The notes: generated by a model from the letters alone, not told the origin. Numbered from the stretch's first letter, positions 35,301-50,523 are shown. The stretch is 64,000 nucleotides of DNA from Lingula anatina (GCF_001039355.2 NW_019775835.1:577407-641406); one strand, 5' to 3'. Made by a program: numbers and translations.

Positions 35301-38300
35301 CAGTTCTGTTTAGATCACTTGAAGTACAGAGAGAAAAGTACTCTTTTACTAGACATGATTTGCCTTCTCTTCTTTGTCCTTCCCACTCTCTCAAAAAAAA
35401 AAGTGGTTTTTAACAGTCAGTCCTTTCTCTCCTCTTTCACTCTTATTTCCATTTCCCCTCCCTCTGTTACCGTCCTACCTCCCCTTTACCCACCCCCCTT
35501 TCTCTCCCTCTCTTTTCATCAACTCACCCATGTCCTGATGGGGTTATAAAATACAGACAGCAGTGCACTCTGTTATCAGGCATGGTTTTTCTATTCACCC
35601 TGGACTCCGCATTCAGGTATTCTTCATATTTACTGTCTATGTAGTCTGTTACTGGCTGCCAACTGAAGAGATAAACAGTTTTTGGATTAGTTTTAACATC
35701 TTGATTTTTCAAATATCTTTTTTCATTTGTGAAGGGGTGTATATGTTTAGGTACTAAACAAGCCAAAGGTTTTGAATTTTCTTGACTACAAATGTTTCTA
35801 GTCAAGCTCAAGAACTTCTGGCAGAGAAAATTTTTGAAAAACAATTTTCAAGCAACTTTTTAGCAGACTGCCAGCTTTTGTACTGCACATTCTTTTTCAG
35901 CTTTAACCTGATTTGATACACCNAATTTCTCTTTTATTCCCCTCAGAATTTGACCTTAAGTAGGTCTTTCACCACATACCCTTTTTGTTTTTCTCTGTTG
36001 AGTTGCTATCTTTCCACCCTATTAAGTGTAATGACAGTCGAAGCTTGTTTATTCACAAACTTCAACCTGCCCAGGTTCAGGATGAGATGACATCACTTTA
36101 CAATCTAACATTACATTATGTAGTAACCCCATGACTGATAAATAATTTGACGAGTTGTAAGTCAAGAAACGGGACAACTATAAGCAACCTTCACCAATTT
36201 TTAAATTTACATTTGTTAGTCTACTGAATTTCAGCTGCGAACAGAAAGTTTCAAAGTAAGCTCCTGTTTAGCTAACACTATCAAATCCCTGGTTAATGAA
36301 AAAAATTGGTACTCTAGCAATGTCATCTAAGCCTAAACTGTAAAATATTCGAAATTTGTGGCAGACAACACATTCTGATGAAAGGAAAAAGTTGAAGCTT
36401 CCAAACAAGCACATAATGTTGAAATAATTATCTAAATTTTTGTCTCTTCAGACAAAAATCCCTCTTAAGACAGACAAGTTCAAACACGTCTTCTAGAGAT
36501 CAGAAGTTGGATATAGATACCCTCTACGTTTATACATCAGAGAAAAAGTATTGCATTTCACATCTCTGGTTACAAAACGCCTTCATTGTGTTAAGACAAC
36601 TATAAAATAAAAAAGCATAGGACACTTCATACAAGGCAAATCTTGGGGCAAATCTGATTTAATCAAAATTAAGAATCTTTTCTTGTGCAAGTTACATTTT
36701 CTGATAAATGACTAGTTGACTTTATGAAACCAGAATACATTTTTACTTCCATCCGTTGCAGTAGTTTCAATTGAACCAGATTTCATTTGCCTAGAATGAA
36801 TACTCCCATGCCAAATTGGTAAATTCTATTATCCCTTAAAACCAATAAATGTTTACTTAGTTAAAAACCTTTTATGTAGGAAAGGTAACAACACTAATAT
36901 TTAAGAAGTTGGTTAAGACTGGAGAAGTCAGGAAAGGTATGAAAAGTTAAAATGAGCAATGTTTATTGAACACCCAAAAGGGCATCAGGTGTGATTTTTG
37001 CTCTTTAAAAACTGGTTATGAAATGTTCATAAGGACGAATATAAGCAGAAGAGAGGATAATGGTGAGCTCCACATTTACAAATTTTGGGTGTCAACATTA
37101 CTGACAAATATTGGGAGATATATGGTGAGTGCAGGAAATAGTGTACTTATATTTTCACTACAATTCTAATCATACCATGGCAATTATATGTAAGGGAAAC
37201 TAAGCCAGTTTACATATTTCCCTCTATGTATCCCATTAAGAAGTTTATCACCATTAATATTCAACAGGAGGAAGGGTAATTGGGTTCTTCATTATAATTT
37301 TCCCATAACTCTACAGGATAACGTTGAAGTTTATATGCCATATTTATGAAGGGAAAAGAAAACTGAGTAATACTTTTCGCCTGAATCTTCATCTTCAGCT
37401 GTTTCTAAGTTTAGTTCCCTAAAATACACAGACAAGAAGTGAAAGGATAGGGAACAAGCAAAGTATGATTTGGTGAAATGAAAAGATTTAATTCATAATC
37501 TTTTTACAGTCATATATAAGTTCATTTTTATCACACTCTTCCCCCCCCCCCCCCCCAGGGGTTTTCACAAAATGTAACTGCACACGTGTTTCAAATATCC
37601 AGTAAGGCAGTACCTTTAATATACAACAGCTATCAATTTTAACAAACACATTATCTTTAATATTAACGCCACTTCTTCAAATTAAAATGTGGACCAAAAA
37701 TAATTCAAATTTTGGAAAATTTCAGGGACAGCAAGGCTGCATCTATTTGGTAACATCATTCGTATTAAAAGAAAGAAAGACTGGAATATCAAAACCACCA
37801 ACAGAAGAAGAAAATGTTAGTATTTGTTACTTTAAAATCAAATGCAATGCATAACAAGACAATAATTTGGGCAAAAATTCAGATTTGTTCGAATAACCAT
37901 TTCAAGAAAACTGACTGAAATAAAACACCAAAAATAAGCCTTCTCTATTGGACATAAGCTTGATTTAAACTAACAAATGAGTATTTCTCAAATGTTATAC
38001 ATAAACTACTTTTCTAAATAATCTGTCAAGAAAAATTATACGGTTGACTTTTGACAAATAATTGCAAATTACACGCCAATTTGATAAAAACTAGGTCACT
38101 TGGCTTAGCCAGAAGAGTATACAAACAAACACCATTAGCCTCATTCTGAGTTCAGGTAGTACAATTATCTGCCTTAACCAAGTGACCAGACAGAGGCTGA
38201 TACTGTTCCACTTACTTTGATCCAACAGCCTTCTCTTTGCCCTTGGTTGCCACGGAAGCCAGTTTGTTATAGCGGTAATTTTCGTAATGAACATTGTTTG

Positions 38301-41300
38301 TGACATCCTTCAAGTCATGGAGATGTGTCCTGCAATTAGGTCAAAGAAGATAATTAGAGCAATGAATGCACTACAGACAAGGCATCATAATGTGTACCAA
38401 TTTAACTACTGATAAAATATGAGATGATGGCCACACAAATTTATCAGTGTAGTTACTTATACAAACATATTTAAGAATGTGAACATTATTTGTCTTATGT
38501 CGTGTGACTCCGGCTTGCAACAGCTTCTTTCTGTAATTGTTTATTATAGGCAGAATATTTCAAAATAAAAATTCAAAGTGTAACAACTTCAACTAAATGT
38601 TCACCTAATGTATCTCCCATTAACTTTGTATTTAGTTTTTCTCATTTCATCAATCAACTTTTGCTATTAAAATCTAGAATTTCAAATATCTCTTCTAGAT
38701 ATTACATTGTGCAAAATTCAATCAGTCTGATCTAATTTAGTACCTGACCAACATATTTCTCAGGGCCAGGAAGTCATTGTGTTCCAAGTTCTCCACTGAA
38801 AACAGAAAAAAATGTTAATGTTTGTGTATCATATTTACTAGTGCATGATATATTACACCTATAACATGATGACCTGTCCTTTTAAAAAATTATCCATCTT
38901 ACAAAAGGCCGACAAGAAAAATAAAAGAAGGAAAATCCACTTAATTGTAAGTATAGTTATTACTGAAGATCAGTATCAGAGAAAGTATCTACATCTTCCC
39001 ATTGGCTCTTTCAAAAAAAAAAAAAATCATACAAATTATAGAAAATACAAAGTTAAACTGAACATTATGAAGATTTTTACTTCCCATCATCCCATTTTTT
39101 GACATCCTGTCACATGACCTACCTTCCACAATACCCCATGGGTACTGCCTTGCTCGCACCGTTTTCCCTCCTACGCTTACCAATGTATTGCTGCCCACAA
39201 CTGCAAATGGAACTCGATCCTAAAGAAAAAAAAATTGAAAGCATAAATCCATCTATCTTTCTTACTCTCTATTTACTTGTTAATTGATATCTCTCAGTCA
39301 TGATTTTGGGTTGTGAGAAAAACTAAGAAGAAATGACTCGGTGGCCCTGAACTTGAGGTCATTTAAATCATGTCTCAGTCTGTGACATTACAATTTTTTG
39401 GCTATTTTTTCAGTTACTGACCACTGTCTCTGCTTATGGCCAGTGGGCTAAAAAATGTGCTTGGTACAAAAAGCCTATCATTTGAACACATGCATCTTCA
39501 TTAATCTATTTACTGCACCAAGGAAAGAAATAAGAAAAACCAAATTCCTTGTATGAAATGTCAATGATTTGTTGAAAATATGACCTTTGCCTGAATTATT
39601 ATTTTTAAGATTGGCTGAAACAAGAAAATGTTCAAACTCAGTTTAATCATAAAAACAATTCACAATTATTACCTTGAGTTTTTTCTGCAACTTATTTTCT
39701 TCCTCATCGTCACATTCTGGGAACTCGTAAATTTTGATCTTGTGCTGAGCAATTTCATTCAGGATCTAAAAGCACAATTAACATTGAAATTGCAATTTAT
39801 CATTATTTTCATTTGTTCATTAATTTTTTCAAACTTCAACAGAGAGTGATGTACACTTTATTTTTTACTTATGACACTGATAGCATTTTTGTACTTCTAA
39901 CTTTTTAGTAAAATATGCAAATACATCACAAAAATGCCTCAATTTAAAATGGAAATTTGACAGAGAGAGAGAGAGAGGGGTACATACTGTTTTCTTGAAC
40001 TCTCTACATTCATCTGGAGTCATTGTGTCAGCCTTGGCAATCATTGGAATGATGTTTACTTTATCGTGGAGGCGTTTCATGAATTCAACATCTAATGGCT
40101 TCAAGCTGAAACACAAGACGCATCATTCTTTGTTTAATACCCATAATTATACCACAGGCCAGAAATACTTTATCCTTAATGAAATATTACATGTTTTTTA
40201 AAACAGACTAATAGGTGACTGTGATTATAAACTTTGGCAAAATACAAACACTGGGCAATCTTTTTTTCTCCCTTCCCTCTAGCATAAACATTTCATTTTG
40301 ATCATGTGTACATTATAGAAGTGCTGTTACTTAAACTTTGCAGAACCTAAGGCGAAAATTACATAAACTATGAGAAAGTTGAGATTGTTTTAGTTCTGTT
40401 CATGATAACCTTTGAAACAACTTGACACTTTTTGGTTGCTTTTATGGCATGCTTAACACAATATTTCAATTTTACAGTTAAGATTGATAACACATCTTGT
40501 TTTACATTCTCAATGTTAACAGTTCTGTTTTGATCACTTGAAGTACAGAGAGAAAAGTACTCTTTTACTAGACATGATTTGCCTTCTCTTCTTTGTCCTT
40601 CCCACTCTAAAAAAAAAAAGTGGTTTTTAACAGTCCTTTCTCTCCTCTTTCACTCTTATTTCCCCTCCATCTGTTCCCTCCCTACCTCCCCTTTATCCCC
40701 CCCCTTTCTCTCCCTCTCTTTTCATCAACTCACCCATGTCCTGATGGGGTTATAAAATACAGACAGCAGTGCACTCTGTTATCAGGCATGGTTTTTCTAT
40801 TCACCCTGGATTCCGCATTCAGGTATTCTTCATATTTACTGTCTATGTAGTCTGTTACTGGCTGCCAACTGGAAAGATAAACAGTTTTGGATTAGTTTTA
40901 ACATCCTGATTTTTCAAGTATCTTTTTTCATTTGTGAATGTGAGTATATATGTTTAGGTACTAAACAAGCCAAAGGTTTTGAATTTTCTTGACTACAAAT
41001 GTTTCTAGTCAAGCTCAAGAACTTCTGGCAGAGAAAATTTTTGAAAAACAATTTTCAAGCAACTTTTTAGCAGACTGCCAGCTTTTGTACTGCACATTCT
41101 TTTTCAGCTTTAACCTGATTTGATACACCAAAGATAACTTTGAATAAATGAAATATATAAGAGTATCGACAACAATTAATTCTGGTAAATGGAAGACCTG
41201 TGTTACAAACAAAGTAAGTGTAACAAAGTGCCCCAACAACAGCAAGTATTTCCACCAGGCGTCTTCCTAAGACAAGACAGGAAATCCTACTTTGTTTCAT

Positions 41301-44300
41301 TCAAATCTTTTAAGTCTTAAAAGTCATACCAGTTACTGTTGTCCACTGCGTCCCCAAAGCCAGGGGTGTCCACCACTGTGAGACGTAACTGGACCCCTCC
41401 CTCCTTCAGTAGGACCTGCGTTGTCTCAACCTAAAGAAAAAATAACAAAATTAAATAAAAATAGTATTAACAATAATAAATTTCTGTTTTTTTTTCCAGA
41501 CTGTAAAATATTGATATAAAGAACAGTCACTTGAATTTTCACTGCATCAAGCGTTTGCTCTTCACCTTTCTATAAATGCTTTTGTTTCAATTCATTTTGG
41601 TAAAAAAAAATCCTCTAAGGTTCACACATTTGCAGATCTGTCTGCTATTCATAAAACTCTGCATACCTTTTCTGCTGCACCTTTCACTTATTTACTGTTA
41701 GCGTTATTGAGACTACTGAGACAATTCTTATGATTACTGTAAGTATTAAGCCCTCCAGTACCTGCACTGTTTTCTTTATCCTGTAGGAGGGCCCTGGGTA
41801 GTCTGCGCTGTAGAGGTCTGTGAGGAATAAGGTGTTGATGAGGGTGGACTTGCCTAAACCAGACTGGCCTGAAAATGTACAAAGACATGATTATGTTTCA
41901 CTTTCACTTTCATTTCTCTCATATAAAAAAATATTTTTTTCTTCCATATCACAATCGATGCTATCGCTACTAAATCACACTAACCTAAAATTAGAAACAG
42001 AGACAGATTACGTTCAGGGAGTAGGGATAAATTTTATAACACACTTAAATAATTCAAATTCCTATGCGCAGTCTCTATTAGATTGATCCAATGTAATATT
42101 TGACATAAACATTTCGAGATGACCCATCCTACTTAAGATAGAGGTGTGATTTAAGGCACTGATAGATACCAGCCACCAAGAAACTTAAAGTGGAGTTTAC
42201 GTGCACACGAGCATGCCAGCAAACATAAGTGTGCATGTGATTTATTAAATTTTAAATATACATAGGTACTGATATATTAGACCCAATAGTTGCTCACAGA
42301 CCTTTTATAATGGGAGTATAAACTGATATCTTTCCAGTAAACCTCCAGACAGGAAGTTAACAATAAAATAAATTGCACCACAAGAACATAGATATCTACA
42401 GTACAGAAGACTATCTAAAAAGTACTTCTTGAATTTCTAACCAAATGGACTCAGTATGATGCCCTGGGTGTGGAAGTGTCACTTACAGTTTTAACAGTGA
42501 ACATCACAGACCAGTTCACTCAAGAACTCTAGACTGAAAGACAGTCTCAACTTTTAAAGTATATCTCACCATTTAATCAATTCTACCATTTTCAACAACC
42601 CAAATGGCTTGATACAATGCCCCCCCCTCTCTCTTATATTAAAAGGGGGGGGGGGGGTAGAGAGAACAAAATTTTAATGGACTTCACATGTACAATGCCT
42701 TTTTAATCACATAAACACAGACCATGGTACGGTCTTTCCACACCTTCTCTTTTCACACAAACAGTGTGTATTTCACTTCTAACACCGCCCAAGTAAAATC
42801 CATCTTCTTTCTGATATCACTCTATGTGTATATGTATCTTTACTTATTCCATGTGAACAACACATCTCAGGTACAAATAACACAGTAGTGCCATGGTATG
42901 TGGCAGAAAAAACTACCTCTCAAGTCTCCTAAATAATTTACCCAGGCCAAACTTAATATTTGTAGGTATCCAATTCAAGCCAACAGAGGTTGTTACAAGT
43001 TGAATCAAAATATATCTTTATACCTGTGCTCCATTTGTCTATAAGATTTGCATTTCATATTTTTATAACAAAACTGATCATCTACAGAAAATAAAACACC
43101 TAATACCATTCTATCCAACAGACAAATACACTGCAATGCCTTACTCATAAGTTTTCCAATCTTTTCTCTTTCACAAGAACCACAAAGAAAAGCATGTTAA
43201 GAAAGAAGAAAAAAAACTTTGATTTCATTTTGCTAACTACAGTGTAATTTACAATGCATTAGAAAGCAATTTTCCCACATTAAACCCCTATTACCAGCAC
43301 ATGCTGAAAATAAAGCATACACAGATTTCTATTTCAATAGAGCCCTGTTATAAATCACCTATTCACATGAATCACTGGGACATTTTTCACAGCAAAATCA
43401 CAACATTCCAGAGAGTTTCAATTTAGCTCAGCCAAGGTTAAACCAAAGCTTTTTCACCTTTAACACACACACACACTTGAAAAATTCAGAATTATGTTGG
43501 TGGGCACAAGGCTTAAACTGCAAAATATATTTAAAAAATAGTCAAGTGTGCATTTCAGATATGCAGCTGTTACTTGCAGATTAAGAGCAAAGTCCTTTTG
43601 AGCATCTTTTTTTTTGTACAAATTTATCAAGACAAGCTAAGGTGACACACCACAACCAAGCACTTCACGTTCATGCAATCTCTGTTCCAACACCACTCAT
43701 GGCTAACATCTGACCAAAAACAAAACTGGCTCTCAAACAGATATTAGCTATGAAAGCAGCCATTCTTGTAAGAAAAGCCACAAAATATTGAAGAGAAAAC
43801 ATGCCCCAGGTCTCATATACAGGGCTGCTGCAGTCCTCTATGCCATGCAATGGTGAATCATACATCTGGCGTTATAAATCATGAGATACATATTTCACGT
43901 ATTTTGCATTTCGTCCTTTGTATGGCAGAAGGTTTCCCCATCACCTGGGGCCCCTTTTCACTAAGGAACTTAACACCAAAAGATGGTCTGGACTATTAAG
44001 ACCCAAATTCTTTAGTGTAGTTTGACCCAAGACAAACCATCACTAGACCATTTAAATGAAATATTACATGCCTTTTATACAATTTTAAGCAAGAAATGGC
44101 TACTATTTTAGACAAAGTTATATTGTTTTAGCAGACAAGTAGTCTGAATTTATCCTGAATTGAAAGGAAGTACACCAAAAATTTTGTTCTGATATCTGTG
44201 GTCTTAATTTTTTTAGAAGCAGACCTCAGTGACCATTTTTCTCCTTACTTTTATATACAGTCCATTCAAGGCTGGTCAATTAAAGTGTTCATTCATTCGC

Positions 44301-47135
44301 CAATCAAAAGATTAGTGTACAACTNATAAAATATATAAGAGTATCGACAACAATTAATTCTGGTAAATGGAAGACCTGTGTTACAAACAAAGTGAGTGTA
44401 ACAAAGTGCCCCAACAACAGCAAGTATTTCCACCAGGTGTCTTCCTAAGACAAGACAGGACATCCTACTTGGTTTCATTCAAGTCTTAAGTCATACCAGT
44501 TACTGTTGTCCACTGCATCCCCAAACCCAGGGGTGTCCACCACTGTGAGACGTAACTGGACACCTCCCTCCTTCAGTAGGACCTGCGTTGTCTCAACCTG
44601 AAGAAAAAATAACAAAATTAAATAAAAATAATATTAACAATAATAAAATTCTGTTTTTTTTTTCCAGAGTGTACAATATTGATATAAAGAACAGTCACTT
44701 GAATTTTCACTGCATCAAGCGTTTGCTCTTCACCATAAATGCTTCTGTTTCAGTTCATTTTGGTAAAAACAATCTTCTAAGGTTCACGCGTTTACAGATT
44801 TGTCTGCTATTCATAAAACTCTGCATACCTTTTCTGCTGCACCTTTCACTTATGTACTGTTAGGGTTATTGAGACTACTGAGACAATTCTTATGACTACT
44901 GTAAGTATTAAGCCCTCCAGTACCTGCACTGTTTTCTTTATCCTGTAGGAGGGCCCTGGGTAGTCTGCGCTGTAGAGGTCTGTGAGGAATAAGGTGTTGA
45001 TGAGGGTGGACTTGCCTAAACCAGACTGGCCTGAAAATGTACAAAGACATGATTAAGTTTCACAATCACTTTCATTTCTCTCATATAAAAAATTTTTTTT
45101 CTTCCATATCACAATCGATGCTATCGCTACTAAAGCACACTAACCTAAAATTAGAAACAGAGACAGATTACGTTCAGGGAGTAGGGATAGATTTTATAAA
45201 ACACTTAAATAATTCAAATTCCTATACGCAGTCTCTATTAGATTGATCTGACAATGTAATATTTGACATAAACATTTCGAGATGACCCATCCTACTTAAG
45301 ATAGAGGTGTGATTTAAGGCACTGATAGGTACCAGCCACCAAGAAACTTAAAGTGGGAGTTTACGTGCACACGAGCATGCCAGCAAACATAAGTGTGCAT
45401 GTGATTTATTAAATTTTAAATATACATAGGTACTGATATATAAGGCTTCGTTCACATGCAATGTCTATTTTCTATTTTCTATTTTCGGTATGTCTTATGA
45501 TCACGCTCTGTGCCCTGAATATCCCGCGGCGTAATTACTGGCTTCTTATAAGTAACTGGCTCGCGCTGCCAGTAATTACGCCGCGGGATGTTCAGGGCAC
45601 AGAGCGTGATCATAAGACATACCGAAAATAGAAAATAGAAAATAGACATTGCATGTGAACGAAGCCTTAGACCCAATAGTTGCTCACAGACCTTTTATAA
45701 TGGGAGTATAAACTGATATCTTTCCAGTAAACCTCCAGACAGGAAGTTAACAATAAAATAAATTGCACCACAAGAACATAGATATCTACAGTACAGAAGA
45801 CTATCTAAAAAGTACTTCTTGAATTTCTAACCAAATGGACTCAGTATGATGCCCTGGGTGTGGAAGTGTCACTTACAGTTTTAACAGTGAACATCACAGA
45901 CCAGTTCACTCAAGAACTCTAGACTGAAAGACAGTCTCAACTTTTAATGAAAAATTTTGAGTTGAGTCAGACCTACAGTAACATAAAATTTATGACTTAC
46001 CTATTTACAAAATGAGAGAGATAAAGAGAGATGTACTTTTTTCGACTTATAATTAGTGAACCACTGTGGGCTTATTTTGAAATCAACCCAAATCAACAAA
46101 AATTTTCAGTTGAAAAACTAAGACCAAGTTTCAGTTTCATTATCTTTCATAAAACCCACCAAGGTTAAACCGTTTCCTCTCTCTCTGTACTACACTAGTA
46201 ATGGTCACACCAAGAAATGATCTCATTTCTTTTTTCTTTTTTTCCATTTAATCAATTCTACCATTTTCAACATCCCAAATGGCTTGATGCAATGCCCCCC
46301 CCCCCTCTCTCTTATATTAAAAAAGGGGGGGGGGGTAGAGAGAACAAAAATTTAATGGGCTTCACACGTACAATGCCTTTTTAATCACATAAACACAGAC
46401 CATTGTACAGTCTTTCCACGCCTTCTCCTTTCACACAAACAGTGTGTATTTCACTTCTAACACCGCCCAAGTAAAATCCATCTTCTTTCTGATATCACTC
46501 TATGTGTATCATGTATCTTTACATATTCCATGTGAACAACACGTCTCAGGTACAAATAACACAGTAGTGCCATGGTTTGTGGCAGAAAAAACTACCTCTC
46601 AAGTCTCCTAAATAATTCACCAAGGCCAAACTTAATTTTTGTGGGTATCCAAATCAAACCAACAGAGATTGTTACAAGTTGAATCAAAATATAACTTTAT
46701 ACCTGTGCTCCATTTGTCTATAAGATTTGCATTTCATATTTTTATAACAAAACTGATCATCTACAGAAAATAAAACACCTAATACCATTCTATCCAACAG
46801 ACAAATACACTGCAATGCCTTACTCATAAATTTTCCAATCTTTTCTCTTTCACAAGAACCACAAAGAAAAGCATGTTAAGAAAGAAGAAAAAAACTTTGA
46901 TTTCATTTTGCTAACTACAGTGTAATTTACAATGCATTAGAAAGCAATTTTCCCACATTAAACCCCTATTACCAGCACATGCTGAAAATGAAGCATACAC
47001 AGATTTCTATTTCAATAGAGCCCTGTGATAAATCAACTATTCACATGAATCACAGGGACATTTTTCACAGCAAAATCACATTCCAAGGAGTTTCAATTTA
47101 GCTCAGCCAAGGTTAAACCAAAGCTTTTTCACCTT

Positions 47136-47232
<97 letters not shown>

Positions 47233-50200
47233 AAAAATTCAGAATTATGTTGGTGGGCATAAGGCTTTAACTGCAAAATGTATATAAAAATAGTCAAGTG
47301 TGCATTTCAGATATGCAGCTGTTACTTGCAGATTAAGAGCAAAGTCCTTTTGAGCATCTTTTTTTTTTGTATAAATTTATCAAGACAAGCTAAGGTGACA
47401 CACCACAACCAAGCACTTCACGTTCATGCAATCTCTGTTCCAACACCACTCATGGCTACATCTGACCAAAAACAAAACTGGCTCTCAAACATACATTTAG
47501 CTATGAAAGCAGCAATTCTTGTAAGAAAAGCCACAAAATGTTGAAGAGAAAATCTGCCCCAGGTCTCATACAGGGCTGCTGCAGTCCTCTACGCCATGCA
47601 ATGGTGAATCATACATCTGGCATTATAAATCATGAGATACATATTTTACGTATTTTGCATTTCGTCCTTTGTATGGCAGAAGGTTTCCCCATCACCTGGG
47701 GCCCCTTTTCACTAAGGAACTTAACACCAAAAGATGGTCTGGACTATTGAGACCAAATTCTTTAGTGTAGTTTGACCCAAGACAAACCATCAGTAGACCA
47801 TTTAAATGAAATATTACATGCCTTTTATACAATTTAAAGCAAGAAATGGCTACTATTTTAGACAAAGTTATATTATTTTAGCAGACAAGTAGTCTGAATT
47901 TATCCTGAATTGAAAGGAAGTACACCAAAAATTTTGTTCTGATATCTGTGGTCTTAATTTTTTTAGAAGCAGACCTCAGCGACTGTTTTTCTCCTTATTT
48001 TTATATACAGTCCATTCAAGGCTGGTCAATTAAAGTGTTCATTCATTCACCAATCAAAAGATTAGTGTACAATTAACATGTACTACCTTCTATAAAGAAC
48101 GTACACATCTTTATATCTTTCTTTCTACTTCATAGAAAAAAAAAAGAAGAAAAAATACTCCATAAACTTTGCAGAGTGATTCTTAGATGCTGCCAGTCTA
48201 AAAACAATAAAATGCACAAAAAACTATAATCTAATTCTAGTAGTCCCGCTTGGTTCATCTGACAATACCTTTCTTAACTGATAATTCAATAAACATTGCC
48301 CTAATATAAAAGAATGCAGCCACTGAACAAGCATGAAGAAAATCAATCCTGATTTCGCATTGTATATTACTACAATGGTGCCCTTAACAATGAATAAGAA
48401 ATAATTGAACTCCTTGGATCCACCCCCACCTCTATGGCCTCAAATCTGGGCAACTACCAGATGAATAAATAAAGATTTTGTTGAAAACTATGCCTGCTAT
48501 TCCCACTACAAACTCCTTAAACTGGGACTATAATTGATCTGCCATTGCCACTGACTAGGTGCAGAGAACTTCTACCCTTCACTTCCCAATGTATGTACCC
48601 CGAGTTTCACAGATTATTAGGAACTAAATTCTACTAGATTAGCATGTCTCTGCCATGTATCCACCTTGGGTTTTCAGGTCTTACCAGGACTAGGAAACAC
48701 TGCACTATTTGCATGCTGCAGCCACAAACCCACCCAGAGTTCTAGAGAGAACTGGAAACTAACTTCTACACACCTAATTTCGTTTTACTTGATTAACTCA
48801 AAAAAATCTATAAACCATAAATTTGGGATGCCTTGTCTACTGATGCCGCAGCTAGGACCACAATGAAAATAAATATGAGGCTTTTTTTTTTTTTGCTATC
48901 CTCGGACATTTCAGTGATGAATCTTTATCAATGAAATATACTTTTGTAATGTTTATTGTGCTTTCATGTTCCAATCCAAATCAATCAAACCAATCTGATG
49001 CAAAATTGTCAGAAAGGCCCTACTCTTTGGTTCCCTTGCTGCTAAAAGCATGGAAAACTTCCAGCATGGCACTCCACCATTTCCAAACATCCACAAAAAA
49101 GTAGAGATCACTTTTCACCACTAAATCCTAAAGTGCAATCTTCCTTGTTATATTAGTGTTTTTGTTTTGTTTTTCTAGACATACGACCATGAGGACCACC
49201 CCTCATGGTACATGAGCTACTGAGATGACCCCTGGAGGTCACTTGAAACGGGTCAACAAAAGGTCATGTCAGGGTCAGTGGTCGGAATGCAGTCTTACAA
49301 GAATAAGCAGTAACATGAGATAAATCTTCTACTTTCTTTTCAAATTAGGTTCACCAATCTCTATTAACTTTTCAGTCTTCCTTTCCAAGGTCTATTTCAC
49401 AAAGTACAGACTTATTTTTATGCATGCCAGGGGATCCCAAGTCTCCAATTCTTGGCCCTGTACTATATTCATTTGTTACTCTTATTTCAAACCAAGAAGC
49501 TTATTTCACATTGTGCCTATTGCTATACCTGCCAAGGGCCTTGTTCTCTAGTTACTGGCATCATCAAGTATTCTTTCCCAACTCTCATTTGAAACCAAAA
49601 AGGGCAAGGATTAAATTGGCATGAAGGACTCCACCAGATTTACTGCAAAAACCAATCTTATAGTTATGCAATATTTTTTTGGTCAAGAAGCTTCAATTTC
49701 CTCAAATTCATGGGCTACATAGTTTTTATGTGAGGATACTTGGTATACTTTATTAAGTTATCTTGTTTTGCACTGATGCCTATTTAAACTGAATCAAAAG
49801 ATAGAAAATCTTATTATTGATTTTCATTATGATCATTTGCCAAGCCATGTTCTTGCGAGGAAAATTATCAAGAGGAATCAAAGTTATTGAAACATCAAAT
49901 AAGCTCTCCCTCTCTCTCTCTCTCTCTCTCCTCCTTTGACACACCTTCTACTTTGACCTATCTTGTGTGCAAAGCATATGTCATCACAACAATGTCTAAC
50001 CACAAGGTAAAATACAGCTATTCATTCAGTTACTGAATTCCTCTAGCAAATGTGTCAGCCCTTAAGGATGCATGAATCACACGGAAAGGCATCAGGCTCA
50101 GCACTGAGTAATTCCACACAAACCACAGCTGGACCTTATACTGCTGCTTCACATAAATGACCCTAGTTATTATGAACAATCGAATGTGCAAGTTAAGAAC

Positions 50201-50488
50201 TATCAAAAAATACAAACATTGTAAATCAAGTCATATCTCTTCACCTAAACCCAGTCCACATTAACTTCATTCTCAAAATGTTTTTAAATTTTATTATGAA
50301 ATATGTGGAGTGAAAAAATATATATTTTTTGGGGGAGCACTCCCCTTCAAAACCCTAGCAACAGACTTATATTCACAACCATGCCTTGTGGTAGACTATC
50401 AAACCAATCAAATCATGAACAACCTCTCAAAACATAAATTATTTGTAATTTGCATTCTTAATTCAACTTTCACCTGTTGTTTATTTAC

Positions 50489-50523
<35 letters not shown>

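Larger units (their letters stand above)
30722..35922. repeat. Allelic segment 1, copy B (contig end)
   Basis: Nearly identical and collinear with 35924-41129, with scattered substitutions and small indels. It ends at TTTGATACACC, immediately before a single 'n'. It carries septin exons 5-11. Confidence 0.95.
35924..41129. repeat. Allelic segment 1, copy A (contig start)
   Basis: Begins right after the 'n' at 35923 and continues past TTTGATACACC into unique sequence. That is the pattern of an unmerged overlap between two contigs. Confidence 0.95.
41151..44324. repeat. Allelic segment 2, copy A (contig end)
   Basis: Collinear with 44328-48074 and ends at the 'n' at 44325. It carries septin exons 3-4. 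It lacks the 223-bp hairpin element, a ~298-bp block and the long CA run. Confidence 0.95.
44328..48074. repeat. Allelic segment 2, copy B (contig start)
   Basis: Collinear with 41151-44324 and begins just after the 'n' at 44325. It is longer because of the hairpin element, a 298-nt block at 45948-46245 and a CA expansion. Confidence 0.95.

Noticed and set aside
41688-41888. Minus-strand frame of 66 codons, also at 44850-45050
   Set aside because: It is an out-of-frame reading of septin exon 3. The correct frame gives GQSGLGKST.
30722-45030. A genuine tandem duplication of septin exons
   Set aside because: The copies overlap exactly at single-N joins and contain allele-like differences. The pattern repeats at two non-coding joins.
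45479-45676. 65-codon minus-strand frame
   Set aside because: It lies wholly inside the hairpin MITE and has no protein-like features.
47103-47297. Cysteine/valine repeat protein
   Set aside because: It is a translation of the CA microsatellite.
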